DNA of 38,039 nucleotides from Synergistaceae bacterium (GTDB lineage Bacteria; Synergistota; Synergistia; Synergistales; Synergistaceae), in the NCBI GenBank assembly GCA_031258255.1, contig JAIRNC010000026.1:1-38039 (forward strand), written 5' to 3'. A model generated the notes under the pieces. It ran no database searches. It saw only the letters and a list, made by a program, of their open reading frames with translations, and had not been told where the DNA came from. Position numbers and translations under genes: made by a program. Below are positions 6,748 through 16,495 of this stretch, in pieces. Positions within the stretch are counted from its first letter, which is position 1. Each line of letters opens with the position of its first letter.

Positions 6748-9006
6748 CTAAACACGCCGCGCGCGCATATTTACAGTGCGTCCTCCAGGCGCCTTTATAG
6801 GGAGATATTTTCGCAGTTGGCCGAGCACCTCGCCGAAGTCCAGTGGCTTGCCCACGTGGCCGTTCATGCCAGCGGCTATGCATTTGTCTATGTCCTCGCG
6901 AAAGACGTTTGCGGTCATGGCGATTATGGGAACCCTAGGGGCTTCTGGGACGCCCATGGCGCGTATCAGGTGGGTGGCTTCGTATCCGTCCATTTCAGGC
7001 ATCTGGACGTCCATGAAGATGAAGTCGTAACTGCTTGGAGACTCCTTGAACATCCTCACCGCCTCCGCGCCGTTTTCAGCGCAGTCGATCAAAATCTCCG
7101 TCGGCGCCAGCAGTGTCAGCAAAATTTCGCGGTTGATCTCCACGTCCTCGGCCAGCAAGAGACGATACCCCCTGAAGCGCCCGCTTTCGCTCTGATGGCT
7201 CTTCGCCGCCGTCAATGCGCCAGGGGCCAGCGCTTCGTTGATGCAGTCCGCGATAGACGAGCAAAAGATGGGCTTTGGGAGAAACCTGTCCACCCCGGCG
7301 AGCGTGGCCTCGCTCTCGATGCTGCTCCAATCGACCATCGACGTCATGATGATAATGGAGGACCGCCCCTCCCCTATCTCCCTGATCCTCCGCGAGGACT
7401 CTATGCCATCCATGCCGGGCATCCGCCAATCGACGAAGTAGATATCGTACGGGCCGCTCTCCCTTATCAGCGCCAGCGCTTCTTCCCCTCCCGGCGCCAG
7501 GTCGCACGATATGCCGAGGTGCTGGGCGATCTCGCCGAAACACTCCAGGACCTCCGGCGAGTCGTCCACCGCCAGGATCCTCACGTTTTCCCATTTGACG
7601 CCAGGGTTAAGGAGGTTCCGTCGCTTTTCCTCTACCCGCCTGGCCTGTATGGTGAAGAAAAAGGAGGCGCCCATGCCCGGTTCGGACTCCACCCATATTT
7701 TGCCCCCCATCAGCTCCACGATGCGCTTTGATATAGCCAGGCCAAGCCCGGTGCCGCCAAACTTGCGGGACGTGTTGGCCTCGGCCTGTTCGAACGATGA
7801 GAAGAGCCTCGCTTGCTGATCCTTCGAAATCCCAATGCCAGTGTCCGTGACGGAGATCTGGATGGCACAGAGTTCGTTTTCCTCGCTCATCAAGCGCGCG
7901 TTCAGGCTGATAGTGCCGCCATCAGGGGTGAACTTCACGGCATTGCCCAGCAGGTTGGTTATCACCTGGGCAAGGCGCTGGTCGTCGGCTGAGAGCGTTT
8001 TTGGGATATCCCCGTCGACATGGACGGTAAGGCTCTGCTTCTTCTCGTTCGCCCGGAAATTGACGATGTCGACGGCCTTCTGCAGCATTTTTTCGAAGTT
8101 GAAGCTTGTCGGCGAGAGCTCGAGCTTGTTCGCCTCTATCTTCGACATGTCGAGGATATCGTTTATGACGCCGAGCAGGTGGATGGACGCCTCCTCTATT
8201 TTTTTGATGCAATGGTCTTTCTTCTCCACGTCGACGGATAATTTCGCTATAGTAGTCATGCCGATTATCGCGTTCATAGGAGTCCGCATCTCGTGGCTCA
8301 TGTTCGACAGGAAATCGCTCTTTGCGATGCTGGCGGCCTCTGACTGCGTGGCCTTTTTCTTGTACATGGAAAGCCCTAAAAAGCCGCTTGCCATCGCTAT
8401 TAGGAGCGTAGCGGACATCAGGGCGACCAGGGTGGCTATGCGGTTTCGGATCAGCACGGTGCGTTCGTCCACCACATCCACGCCCGCAATCGCAACCACT
8501 CGCCCGTCACTGTCGAAGACAGGGGCGAACGCGGACAGGAGGTTGTCATAGCCTATGGAATAATTCCCCAGCCCCGCCGTGGACGCTACCCCCTCCTGGG
8601 CCATCTTGGGACTCTCCTCGGACGGGATGGGAGGCGTCGCCAGGTTGACGGTCTCCTCCGAGAGGTCGTTGTCCACGATGAACTGCATCATGCCGCCGCC
8701 GACGTCGCGCAGGTAGTAGGCGAAGGCAATGTCCGTCTCGTCGGCGAATTCGATGAGACGCCCTTTGATGTCGGCGAAGAGAGGTTTTTGCATGTCGTCC
8801 GAGGTCACCAGCTGGTTCAGCTCCTCGGTCGTCGCTATCTGCGCCGCGAGGCGGCTCAAGGCTAAAATGCGCCCCTCGATGTTGTATTTAAGAAAATCGG
8901 CGGTCGATTTCATCATAATTCCCGTATAAACCGATATAACCAGCACGGATAGCGTGGACGCGAAGAACATGAAAACTATCAGGTGGCTTTGAATACGTTT
9001 TTTCAT
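6748..9006 (-). CDS. Membrane hybrid histidine kinase with two receiver domains
   Basis: The product is 752 residues from ATG 9006 (AAAGG upstream; in-frame starts at 9012 and 9054 are possible). One membrane helix lies at about 8-31, an extracytoplasmic sensor of single-Cache type at about 35-185 (ending SAFAPVFDSDGRVVAIAGVD), and a second helix at about 192-215. HisKA carries H238 (MSHEMRTPMNAIIGM). The ATPase part shows NLLGNAVKFTPDG, DTGIGIS and GTGLGLAIS. Receiver 1 has D526 (YFVDWRMPGMDG) and receiver 2 has D666 (IFMDVQMPEMDG). There is no HPt domain, so phosphate must pass to a separate HPt; one is encoded at 18995-19363. Its neighbour at 4383 is on the same strand about 140 bases downstream, and the two may be co-expressed. 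Confidence 0.92.
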   Translation of the reverse strand: MKKRIQSHLIVFMFFASTLSVLVISVYTGIMMKSTADFLKYNIEGRILALSRLAAQIATTEELNQLVTSDDMQKPLFADIKGRLIEFADETDIAFAYYLRDVGGGMMQFIVDNDLSEETVNLATPPIPSEESPKMAQEGVASTAGLGNYSIGYDNLLSAFAPVFDSDGRVVAIAGVDVVDERTVLIRNRIATLVALMSATLLIAMASGFLGLSMYKKKATQSEAASIAKSDFLSNMSHEMRTPMNAIIGMTTIAKLSVDVEKKDHCIKKIEEASIHLLGVINDILDMSKIEANKLELSPTSFNFEKMLQKAVDIVNFRANEKKQSLTVHVDGDIPKTLSADDQRLAQVITNLLGNAVKFTPDGGTISLNARLMSEENELCAIQISVTDTGIGISKDQQARLFSSFEQAEANTSRKFGGTGLGLAISKRIVELMGGKIWVESEPGMGASFFFTIQARRVEEKRRNLLNPGVKWENVRILAVDDSPEVLECFGEIAQHLGISCDLAPGGEEALALIRESGPYDIYFVDWRMPGMDGIESSRRIREIGEGRSSIIIMTSMVDWSSIESEATLAGVDRFLPKPIFCSSIADCINEALAPGALTAAKSHQSESGRFRGYRLLLAEDVEINREILLTLLAPTEILIDCAENGAEAVRMFKESPSSYDFIFMDVQMPEMDGYEATHLIRAMGVPEAPRVPIIAMTANVFREDIDKCIAAGMNGHVGKPLDFGEVLGQLRKYLPIKAPGGRTVNMRARRV

Positions 9007-9054
9007 GGCCATTGCCTTTCTTTGCCTTGAGCGTTTTGATGAGGCCAAATCCAA

Positions 9055-9550
9055 GGCCTTCGTCCGTTTTAAGTCGGCGGCGCGTCCATCAGCCAGCCTC
9101 GCGCGCCAACCGGGCAGGGAAGCGCATGTCTGGTGCGGCGGCCCTCGCCCGTGACAATTTGCTCGTTTTTTGTCCCCGCATCCGTCACCCAGAGCCCGCT
9201 AAACGCAGCTTACTATATTGTACACCTTTGAGCCGCCCTGCCCATGTTTCGTCATGGCAAGTAACTGCCACCGGTTGCAAGAACTCTTTTTTCACCCGCG
9301 TCCCGCCGCTCCTCCCGGCGCTTCCCTAGATTTGGTTTTATTATCCCAAATTTTATCTGATGAGACAATATCGCTTTTCAGGGGTTTTTTTGATGCTGCG
9401 CCAGCCGCGCGAAATGCTAAAATAAACGCGGCGATGCCGGCGCGTCGCCAGAGCCGTGTCGACCCCAGGATGGAACGGCTGATTTGAGCGATCTGGACCG
9501 TCACAGCAGACACGGTTCGGTAGAAGGCCGCCTGAAGGGAAGGCTGATAT
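9055..9550. other. Intergenic stretch with no gene found
   Basis: About 500 bases between the kinase and the lspA-like gene. Short open frames exist on both strands but show no recognisable protein and no ribosome sites. It must hold the promoters of both flanking genes. I see no clear terminator or RNA gene; the segment 9455-9530 contains repeated CCGTGTC/GACACGG words that could pair, with no assignable family. Confidence 0.5.
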
Positions 9551-9967
9551 TTGACGAGACCGGTTTTGAAGCGGAAATATGCTGGAATTTGTATTTTCTT
9601 GCTGGCAGTAGCCGCTGACAGGGCGACGAAGCATCTAGCCCTGTCCGGTGCGCTGGGTGAGCTTTACTTTAATCGAGGGGTTTCCTTCTCCCTTCTGGAC
9701 AGTTACGGGCCTGCCGGGATGATAACCGCTCTGGCTGGGCTTGCCCTGCTGCTTTTGGCCTGCGTAAAAAGCGCCGCGCTCCGCTCATCGCCGGGCCTGC
9801 CGCTCCTATGGGCAGGCGCCGCCTCGAACCTTGCGGATCGGTTGATTTACGGTCACGTCATAGACTGGATTCGCGTTATTTTTTTTATGAATATGGCAGA
9901 TCTGTGGCTCTGCTTAGGCGGCATCCTCCTGCTGAGATATTGCTTCGCGTCCTCCGGGGGGAGATGA
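9551..9967 (+). CDS. lspA: Signal peptidase II (lipoprotein signal peptidase), compact form
   Basis: The product is 138 residues, a little shorter than the usual 150-170. LspA is a four-helix inner-membrane aspartyl protease that removes the signal peptide of diacylated prolipoproteins. Family motifs are in order: an N-terminal helix with DRATKHLA, FNRGVSFSLL, then the catalytic block AGAASNLADRLIYGHVIDWI and NMADLWLCLGG, which supply the two catalytic aspartates (NxxDR and NxAD). The start is TTG 9551 with a GAAGGGAAGG site about 8 bases upstream; no in-frame ATG lies at the N-terminus. It stands alone, 243 bases before the transport operon. Confidence 0.85.
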   Translation: MTRPVLKRKYAGICIFLLAVAADRATKHLALSGALGELYFNRGVSFSLLDSYGPAGMITALAGLALLLLACVKSAALRSSPGLPLLWAGAASNLADRLIYGHVIDWIRVIFFMNMADLWLCLGGILLLRYCFASSGGR

Positions 9968-10084
9968 GGGGTGCTGATTTCCTTAATATTAAGAATGCAA
10001 CAATAATTGGCTTTCCTTTAACAACCAAACTAATGATAGGAAAAGTAGCGAGGAATGCTTATTTATTTTTCAGAGTTTTCCACT

Positions 10085-10090
10085 TATAAT
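10085..10090 (+). promoter_or_regulatory. Possible -10 box for the TAXI-TRAP operon
   Basis: A perfect TATAAT lies in an AT-rich block about 120 bases upstream of the first transporter gene. No good -35 is visible at the right distance, so the promoter may need an activator, for example the nearby AraC-type protein; this is inferred. Confidence 0.35.
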
Positions 10091-10210
10091 AGTTTTAAGT
10101 CGATGGGCATACGCGGCTATCTTGAGCAATGCGCGCAATGCAGCTCCGGCATGTGGGGAAGGCCGGGATGGAAGTAATTCTGCGATGGCGATATGTGAGG
10201 AGAATGAATA

Positions 10211-11200
10211 ATGAGGAAAAAAATCATAGTGGGTTTTCTAGTCTTCCTTATCTCGGCTATGGCAACTGCGGCGGGCTTCGCGGCGGCACCTTCTGTGAAG
10301 CGCTCGGACTATTTCATCACTGTTCTTACTGGCCCGTCGAGCGGGATTTATTTCCCGATAGGCGGGGCGTTTTCGACTTTCATCGGCAGCCTCGGCTACA
10401 AGACGTCCGCCACTGCTACGGGGGCTACGGCTGAGAACATCAACGCGCTCCTTACCGGACAGGGTGAGATGGCCATAGCGATGGCTGACTCGGTGATACA
10501 GGCGGTCGAGTCGTTCGGGGCCTACGAGGGGAAGCCGCCCGCAAAGGAATTGAGGGCCCTGATGGGTCTGTGGCCCAATTTCTGCCAGATCGTAACCACT
10601 GCGGACTCAGGCATCAAGACGTTTACCGACATGAAGGGCAAGAGGGTCGGTGTCGGCGCGGCTAACTCGGGCGTCGAGCTGAACGCGCGCATGATGTTCG
10701 AGGCGCACGGCATGTCGTACAAGGATTGCAAGGTTGACTACCTCAACTACGGCGAAGCGATCGACCAGATGAAAAACGGCCTCTGCGACGTGGCTTTTGT
10801 CACGTCAGGGCTGGGCAACGCGACGATCATGGAGCTTGGGACCTCGGCTAAAGTTTATTTCGTCCCGGTCGAGGGGGAACCCTTGGGAAAGCTCATGGAA
10901 AAATATCCGTTTTACATCAATGCGACCATACCGGCTGAGACTTACGGCACGGACAAGGACACGACGACAGCCGCTGTGATGAATATAATGCTGGTCGATT
11001 CGAAGCTGCCGGAGGATGTCGCTTACGACATCCTGTCCAATATTTATTCGCCGAAGGGACTAGAGGCGATCCAGGGCTCTCACGCGACGGCCAAGGTCAA
11101 CATCAAGCTCGACACGGCCCTGCGCGGCATCGTCGGAACCTCCGTCCCGTTCCACGACGGCGCGGTGAAATTTTATAAGGAAAAGGGCTTGTTAAAATAG
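10211..11200 (+). CDS. TAXI-family TRAP transporter substrate-binding protein
   Basis: The product is 329 residues with a signal peptide (MRKKIIVGFLVFLISAMATA, cleavage near residue 25). The mature part begins with the TAXI signature YFITVLTGPSSGIYFPIGGA and continues with ATGATAENINALLTGQGEMA and GVGAANSGVELNARMMFEAHG. TAXI receptors capture a small carboxylate, often glutamate or a dicarboxylate, in the periplasm and deliver it to a sodium-driven TRAP permease. The permease and a DUF1850 protein follow directly. The ligand cannot be read from the sequence. Confidence 0.93.
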   Translation: MRKKIIVGFLVFLISAMATAAGFAAAPSVKRSDYFITVLTGPSSGIYFPIGGAFSTFIGSLGYKTSATATGATAENINALLTGQGEMAIAMADSVIQAVESFGAYEGKPPAKELRALMGLWPNFCQIVTTADSGIKTFTDMKGKRVGVGAANSGVELNARMMFEAHGMSYKDCKVDYLNYGEAIDQMKNGLCDVAFVTSGLGNATIMELGTSAKVYFVPVEGEPLGKLMEKYPFYINATIPAETYGTDKDTTTAAVMNIMLVDSKLPEDVAYDILSNIYSPKGLEAIQGSHATAKVNIKLDTALRGIVGTSVPFHDGAVKFYKEKGLLK

Positions 11201-11217
11201 AGCGCTGTTTTGAGTAT

Positions 11218-11730
11218 GTGTGTGAAAAAATCAGGTGGGAGGGGAAGCGCTTCGGCGCTCTCCTCGCCCTCTTTCTCGTAATCACAGCCGGCGCGTCGCT
11301 TGACCGGCACCCCCAGCTGGCCGGCGCGTCGGGCGATATGTTCCTGCGGATACGCGACTGGAAGAGCGGCCAAATTTACGCGGAAGCAAGGGCGCGGATC
11401 GGCAGCAACCTCTTTTTTGGGTGGATTCACTCTCAGGAAAAGATCCCATGGAACGAGTACTACCACATTGACGAAAACCGCGACCTCGTTTTGGACGCGA
11501 TAACCTTCCCGGCATTCGGCGCCGGCATCCCAGAGAACAAAGGACGGGTCTGCTACGTAAAGGACGGATTGATCCACATGGAGGAGATATGCCAGCGCTT
11601 TAAAGAGTTGGTATGGCTCAACTCGCATTCGGCGACACGGGACATACGGCTTGACGGCATCCTCGTTGCAAAAGGGAGCGACTTGCCTCATCACGCAAGG
11701 CTGAGGCTCATGGTCGAATTGGGGAATTGA
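11218..11730 (+). CDS. DUF1850 protein of the TAXI-TRAP operon
   Basis: The product is 170 residues from GTG 11218. A short hydrophobic N-terminal segment (FGALLALFLVITAGASL) suggests a membrane anchor or signal sequence. The core GWIHSQEKIPWNEYYHIDEN followed by ITFPAFGAGIPEN matches the DUF1850 pattern (HSxEKxPWxEYY ... T.F..FGAG.P). DUF1850 genes are regularly found between TAXI receptors and fused TRAP permeases, as here (17 bases after the first and 21 bases before the second), so a role in that transporter is likely. Its molecular function is not known. Confidence 0.85.
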   Translation: MCEKIRWEGKRFGALLALFLVITAGASLDRHPQLAGASGDMFLRIRDWKSGQIYAEARARIGSNLFFGWIHSQEKIPWNEYYHIDENRDLVLDAITFPAFGAGIPENKGRVCYVKDGLIHMEEICQRFKELVWLNSHSATRDIRLDGILVAKGSDLPHHARLRLMVELGN

Positions 11731-11751
11731 ATATCGAAAGGGGCAACGATA

Positions 11752-13794
11752 ATGGGTGACATTGAAGGCGACAAATTGAATGAATCTGTGCCAGGCGCCG
11801 GGCGCGACAACGGGACGGCCCTGGCGTCGGACGAGTCGGAAGAGGCGTTGCGGAAAGCCAGGGAGGGCATACTCACTAAGGAGCAGCAGGAGCTCATCGG
11901 AAAGCTCGACAAGGAATCCAGCACCAGAACCTTTGAAAACCCCGCTTTTGCGAGGGTTTTCTACTGGGCTTGCATAGCCGTGTCGGTTTATCACTTTGTG
12001 ACGTCGTATTTCGGAACGCCGCCGGTGCTCAAACACCGCTCTCTGCACGTCGCTATGATGTTGGTATTGGGCTTTCTCCTTTATCCGTTCAGTAAAAAAT
12101 GCAGCATGAAAAAAGTGGATTGGCACGACTGGATCCTGATAGCGCTTTCCGTGACCCTGCCCATATACGTCTGGCTCGGTTACGACGGGATAATCAGCAG
12201 GGCGGGGAACCCGAACACCGCGGATCTCGTCATGGCGACCATACTGGTAGTGCTGGTGCTGGAGTCTGCGCGCCGCATAACGGGCTGGGCGCTTACGTCG
12301 CTCGGCATAGTCTTTATCCTGTACGGCCTCTACGGGAGGGGGATGCCCGGCATATTCGGCCACAGGGGCTACACGTGGCTTCAACTGTCCAACCACTTCT
12401 TCGCCAATACCGAGGGCATTTACGGTTCGTCGGTAAACGTGGCGGCGAGCTATATATTCCTCTTCATACTGTTTGGGGCCGTCATGGGGAAATCCGGCAT
12501 GGGCGCGTTCTTCAACGACTTTGCAATGGCGCTCGCCGGGCACACGAAGGGCGGGCCGGCCAAGGTCTCCGTCATCGCATCCGGCCTCCTGGGGTCCATA
12601 AACGGCTCCGCTGTGGCCAACGTCGTTACCACCGGCGCGTTCACCATCCCATTGATGAAAAAAACGGGGTACTCCAGTGATTTCGCCGGCGCCGTGGAGG
12701 CGGCAGCCTCCGTCGGCGGGCAGCTGCTCCCGCCCGTCATGGGCGCGGCGGCCTTCATCATGGCTGAAAACCTGGGGATACGCTACTCGGTCATCATCGT
12801 CCACGCGGCCATCCCGGCGCTTCTGTACTATCTGGGCATCATCATCCAGGTTCAGCTCAGAGCCGGCAAGGAAAGCCTGCTTGGGCTCCCCCGCAATCAA
12901 CTCCCAATCGTCGGAAAGGTCTTGAAGGAGAAGGGGCATCTTCTGATACCTATCACGGTGCTCCTGTACTTCCTCCTGTTTTCCGGCAGAACCGTCATAT
13001 TTTCGGCGGTCGTCACGATAGTTTCCACTATCGTTATCGCCGCCCTTAAAAAATCGACGAGGATGAGCGTCAAGGACATCTGCGACTCGTTCGCGGAGGG
13101 CGCCAAGGCCACGGTGCCGGTGGCGGTAGCCTGCGCATGCGTCGGCATAATAGTCGGCGTGACATCCAAGACCGGCTTCGGGCTCACGATGGCGAACGCG
13201 ATAATAGCGCTTGGCAGCCAGAGCCTCCTCTTCACGCTGGTGTTCTCGATGATTACGTGCATGATCCTGGGGATGGGCGTCCCGTCCATTCCGGCCTATA
13301 TCATCACGGCATCCATCGCGGCGCCGGCCCTGATCAAGCTGGGCATCCCCGCAGTCGCGGCGCACATGTTTGCCTTTTACTTCGCCATGTTCGCGAACCT
13401 CACGCCGCCTGTGGCGCTCGCGGCGTTTGCGGCGGCCGGGCTGTCCGGCGGCGACCCGATGAAGACCGGATTTGCCTCCGTGAAGCTCGCCATCGCCGGT
13501 TTCATCGTCCCGTATATGTTCATATACTCGCCTCAGCTCCTTCTGATCGACACTCCTTTTCTCGAGGGTGTCCGGGTGGCTGTAGGCGCGTGCGTGGGCG
13601 TGTTCATGATAGCGTCGGTGGCTGAGGGCTATCTGTTCGTCCAGATAAACGCGTTGCTTCGCCTGGTGGCTGCAGTCGGTGCTGTCTGCCTGATCGACAG
13701 CGGGATAAAGACGGACTTGATCGGTCTCGGGATTCTCATCCTCCTCCTGTCGGTTCAGTACGTCCTCGCGCGCCGCAGACGAAATTTTGCATGA
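11752..13794 (+). CDS. Fused TRAP transporter permease (small and large membrane subunits)
   Basis: The product is 680 residues. After a polar N-terminus of about 65 residues come four or more helices of the small (DctQ-like) subunit region, then the DctM-type large subunit with characteristic GAVMGKSGMGAFFNDFAMAL, GSINGSAVANVVTTGAFTIP and GMGVPSIPAYIITASIAAPA. This fused 4TM/12TM form is the usual partner of TAXI receptors. It drives solute uptake with the sodium or proton gradient in the inner membrane. Its ATG has AAGGGG 8 bases upstream. Its stop overlaps the next start (ATGA at 13791-13794), so it is translationally coupled to the YfcC-type gene. Confidence 0.94.
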   Translation: MGDIEGDKLNESVPGAGRDNGTALASDESEEALRKAREGILTKEQQELIGKLDKESSTRTFENPAFARVFYWACIAVSVYHFVTSYFGTPPVLKHRSLHVAMMLVLGFLLYPFSKKCSMKKVDWHDWILIALSVTLPIYVWLGYDGIISRAGNPNTADLVMATILVVLVLESARRITGWALTSLGIVFILYGLYGRGMPGIFGHRGYTWLQLSNHFFANTEGIYGSSVNVAASYIFLFILFGAVMGKSGMGAFFNDFAMALAGHTKGGPAKVSVIASGLLGSINGSAVANVVTTGAFTIPLMKKTGYSSDFAGAVEAAASVGGQLLPPVMGAAAFIMAENLGIRYSVIIVHAAIPALLYYLGIIIQVQLRAGKESLLGLPRNQLPIVGKVLKEKGHLLIPITVLLYFLLFSGRTVIFSAVVTIVSTIVIAALKKSTRMSVKDICDSFAEGAKATVPVAVACACVGIIVGVTSKTGFGLTMANAIIALGSQSLLFTLVFSMITCMILGMGVPSIPAYIITASIAAPALIKLGIPAVAAHMFAFYFAMFANLTPPVALAAFAAAGLSGGDPMKTGFASVKLAIAGFIVPYMFIYSPQLLLIDTPFLEGVRVAVGACVGVFMIASVAEGYLFVQINALLRLVAAVGAVCLIDSGIKTDLIGLGILILLLSVQYVLARRRRNFA

Positions 13795-15221
13795 GAGATA
13801 CCGCTGAAAAACATGCGGATCTGGGCGCGCGTCCGGAAGACGGCGCTCACGCGACTGGGATACCGCACGTTTACAGCACGCTTTTTTTGATATTGATCCT
13901 CTTCGCCGCCGCCACCTGGTTCGTGCCGGCGGGAGAGTACGACAGGAGTCCGGGGGCGCATGGCGAAAGCGTGGTAACTCCGGGTACGTATCACAGGGTC
14001 GAGCCGCGTCCGATCGGCCCCGCGGAGGCGCTGTCCACCGTCTATCGTGGGATGGTGGGCGCGGCGGATACGGTGTTTTTCATCTTCATCACGTTTTCGT
14101 CCATAACCGTGGTGGTCTCGACCGGGGCGTTCCACGCTCTCATCACGCGGCTCATCGGCGTCCTGGGCGGAAGGGCCAGAATACTGATGATCCCTGTCTT
14201 CATCACGCTTATCGGCCTCTCCTCGTCGACGATAGCTGTGTTCGAGGAGATGTTCTCGTTTGTGCCTCTCTTCGTTTCCATAGCCATAGCCATGAAGTTC
14301 GACGCGCTCGTCGGCATGTCGATCGTCGCTTTAGGCATCAGCCTCGGGTATTCCGGGGCCTTCCTCAATCCCTTTACCGTGGGGATTGCCCAGGACATCG
14401 CGGGCCTCCCGCTTTATTCGGGCGCGGGATACAGGATCCTCTGCTACTTTGTGATGGTAGCCGTGGCATCCGCCTACGTCATGATATACGCGGAGAAGAT
14501 AACCCTTCATCCCGAAAAGAGCCTGATGAGGGGTTTTTCCTTCCACGCCGAGTCGGCTGAAAAAACCCTGCGGGAACACAAGATGAACAACAGGCACATA
14601 GGCGTGTTGTTCATAGTGGTCGTAGGCATTGGCATGATACTGTGGGGCGTGCTGAACCGAGGCTGGTTTTTTCAGCAGCTCTCCGCGACGTACATCTGTA
14701 TTGGGATTGCCTCCGGACTCGTGATGGGCTGGTCTCCCGACAGGATATCGCACAAATGGGCGGAAGGGGCGTCCGACATTACGTCCACATGCATCAAGAT
14801 CGCGCTGGCAAAGGGCGTCATCCTGATACTCCAAGATTCTCGTATGCTGGACACGATCATACACTGGATATCAGAGCCGCTGTCACTTCTGCCGAAGCTG
14901 GCGGCGGCAGAGGCCATGCTCATCGTGCAGACCGTTATAAATTTTTTCGTCCCGAGCGGATCAGGACAGGCGCTCGTCAGCATGCCGGTTATGGCGCCGC
15001 TTTCCGACCTGCTGGGCATATCGCGCCAGACCGCCGTGCTGACGTTCCAGTTCGGGGACGGTCTCTCCAATATCCTGTGGATAACCGGTTCCATGCCGAT
15101 CATCTGTAAATTCGCGGGGATCCCTCCGAGGGCGTGGCTGAGGTGGTTCATCCCGCTCTTCGCTGTGCTCTTCGCCACCCAGATGATTTGCGTGGCCGGC
15201 GCCGTAGCGATAGGGTATTGA
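13791..15221 (+). CDS. YfcC / DcuC-like carboxylate or amino-acid carrier
   Basis: The product is 476 residues with about 12 hydrophobic segments. The start ...VYSTLFLILILFAAATWFVP then AGEYDR is typical of the YfcC family (C4-dicarboxylate anaerobic carrier superfamily). So are GLSSSTIAVFEEMFSFVPLF, GISLGYSGAFLNPFTVGIAQ and the re-entrant motif VINFFVPSGSGQALVSMPVM. Members move amino acids, dipeptides or dicarboxylates; the substrate here is unknown. The gene overlaps the TRAP permease by 4 bases, which is unusual because it is itself a complete secondary transporter. It could be an exchanger or exporter paired with TRAP uptake; this is inferred. Confidence 0.85.
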   Translation: MRDTAEKHADLGARPEDGAHATGIPHVYSTLFLILILFAAATWFVPAGEYDRSPGAHGESVVTPGTYHRVEPRPIGPAEALSTVYRGMVGAADTVFFIFITFSSITVVVSTGAFHALITRLIGVLGGRARILMIPVFITLIGLSSSTIAVFEEMFSFVPLFVSIAIAMKFDALVGMSIVALGISLGYSGAFLNPFTVGIAQDIAGLPLYSGAGYRILCYFVMVAVASAYVMIYAEKITLHPEKSLMRGFSFHAESAEKTLREHKMNNRHIGVLFIVVVGIGMILWGVLNRGWFFQQLSATYICIGIASGLVMGWSPDRISHKWAEGASDITSTCIKIALAKGVILILQDSRMLDTIIHWISEPLSLLPKLAAAEAMLIVQTVINFFVPSGSGQALVSMPVMAPLSDLLGISRQTAVLTFQFGDGLSNILWITGSMPIICKFAGIPPRAWLRWFIPLFAVLFATQMICVAGAVAIGY

Positions 15222-15280
15222 ACAGGCGCGTAGGGGTGGTAATATGAATAAATCAGATGACGAGGCGTGGAGGTAACATT

Positions 15281-16486
15281 ATGAGTTTTATGGTTTATTT
15301 CGACATCATACAGACGGTGGCGTTCGCGGCGTTTCTCCTGTTCGTCGGGTCATTCATACGCGGAAGGTTCCATGTATTCGACAAGTACAACATCCCGGCG
15401 CCGGTCATAGGCGGCCTGCTCTTCGCCTTCGCAAACTTGGGGCTCCAGCAGATGGACATCGGGCTGCGCTTCGACATGACGCTCCAGAGCGTGTTCATGA
15501 TCGCGTTTTTCACGTCAATCGGCATGGGGGCTAGCATAAAACTTCTCAAGGAAGGCGGGGCGAAACTTATCGCGTTCCTTGTCGTGGCATCCCTCCTTCT
15601 GGTGCTGCAAAACCTGGTCTCGTGGGGCCTGGCCCTGCTAACCGGCGTAGACCCGCTTATCGGCCTGCTCGCCGGCTCTATAACGATGAGCGGGGGACAC
15701 GGGACCGGGGCGACTTTCGCCAATTATTTCGCCGAAACGTTTCATGTATACGGGACCACGGAGGTCGCGATGGCGGCGGCTACGTTCGGCCTGGTCTCCG
15801 GGTCGCTTTTGGGCGGGCCCGCGGCGAGGCATCTCATCGCGAGGAAAAACCTGAAACCCTCATCCGTCGCGGATCCGGACATCGAGCTTGCCGAGAGCGA
15901 TTTCGAGGCGATAGAGCATCAGCCGATAGCGGACGGAGACGTGCTCCGCTCGATATTTCAGCTCGCCCTGTGCATGAGCATCGGCGGGGTGCTTTACGCG
16001 TACTTTGTGAGAATAGGGATAAAGGTCCCTACGTATCTGTTCGCGCTCTTCGTCGGGATAATTGTCAGGAACGTGTCGGACTACAAGGGCTTGTACAAGG
16101 TCAACGTCAGGCTCGTGGAGATGATGGGGTCTGTGTCCCTGTCGCTCTTTTTGGCGATGGCGCTCATGTCGATGCAGCTCCGGCAGCTCGCAGGGCTGGC
16201 GATACCTCTTCTCGTCATACTGTCCGGGCAGATCCTGCTCATGCTGCTGTACGCCACGTTCGTGACGTTCAACTTCTGCGGCAGGGATTACGATGCGGCA
16301 GTGCTGGTGGGAGGACACTGCGGCTTCGGTCTGGGCGCCACTCCAAACGCGATAGCCAACATGCAGGCGATATCCGGCAAACACGGCCCCGCGCCGAGGG
16401 CGTTCTTCCTCGTCTCCATCGTAGGCGCTTTCTTCATCGACATAGTGAACGCCTTCGTGATACAGGGCTTCGTGTCGTTGATGTGA
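15281..16486 (+). CDS. gltS: Sodium/glutamate symporter GltS
   Basis: The product is 401 residues from ATG 15281, chosen for the GGAGG site 7 bases upstream; an earlier ATG at 15257 has none. GltS imports glutamate with sodium across the inner membrane. The family signatures are present: GLLAGSITMSGGHGTGATFA in the first half and LVGGHCGFGLGATPNAIANM in the second, the two inverted repeats with GGHG-type pore loops. FDMTLQSVFMIAFFTSIGMG is also typical. It is the last gene of the transport operon, 59 bases after the YfcC-type gene. It suggests that glutamate is a substrate of the whole cluster. Confidence 0.93.
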   Translation: MSFMVYFDIIQTVAFAAFLLFVGSFIRGRFHVFDKYNIPAPVIGGLLFAFANLGLQQMDIGLRFDMTLQSVFMIAFFTSIGMGASIKLLKEGGAKLIAFLVVASLLLVLQNLVSWGLALLTGVDPLIGLLAGSITMSGGHGTGATFANYFAETFHVYGTTEVAMAAATFGLVSGSLLGGPAARHLIARKNLKPSSVADPDIELAESDFEAIEHQPIADGDVLRSIFQLALCMSIGGVLYAYFVRIGIKVPTYLFALFVGIIVRNVSDYKGLYKVNVRLVEMMGSVSLSLFLAMALMSMQLRQLAGLAIPLLVILSGQILLMLLYATFVTFNFCGRDYDAAVLVGGHCGFGLGATPNAIANMQAISGKHGPAPRAFFLVSIVGAFFIDIVNAFVIQGFVSLM

Positions 16487-16495
16487 TTTGGGCCT

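Noticed and set aside
9055-9550. Possible small RNA or SRP/tmRNA gene before lspA
   Set aside because: Some complementary words are present, but none of the conserved motifs of these RNAs could be found.
11173-13365. A 730-codon open frame on the minus strand opposite the TRAP permease
   Set aside because: It is antisense to an obvious membrane protein, is full of Arg/His/Asp from GC-rich reverse codons, and has no family resemblance. It is a shadow frame.
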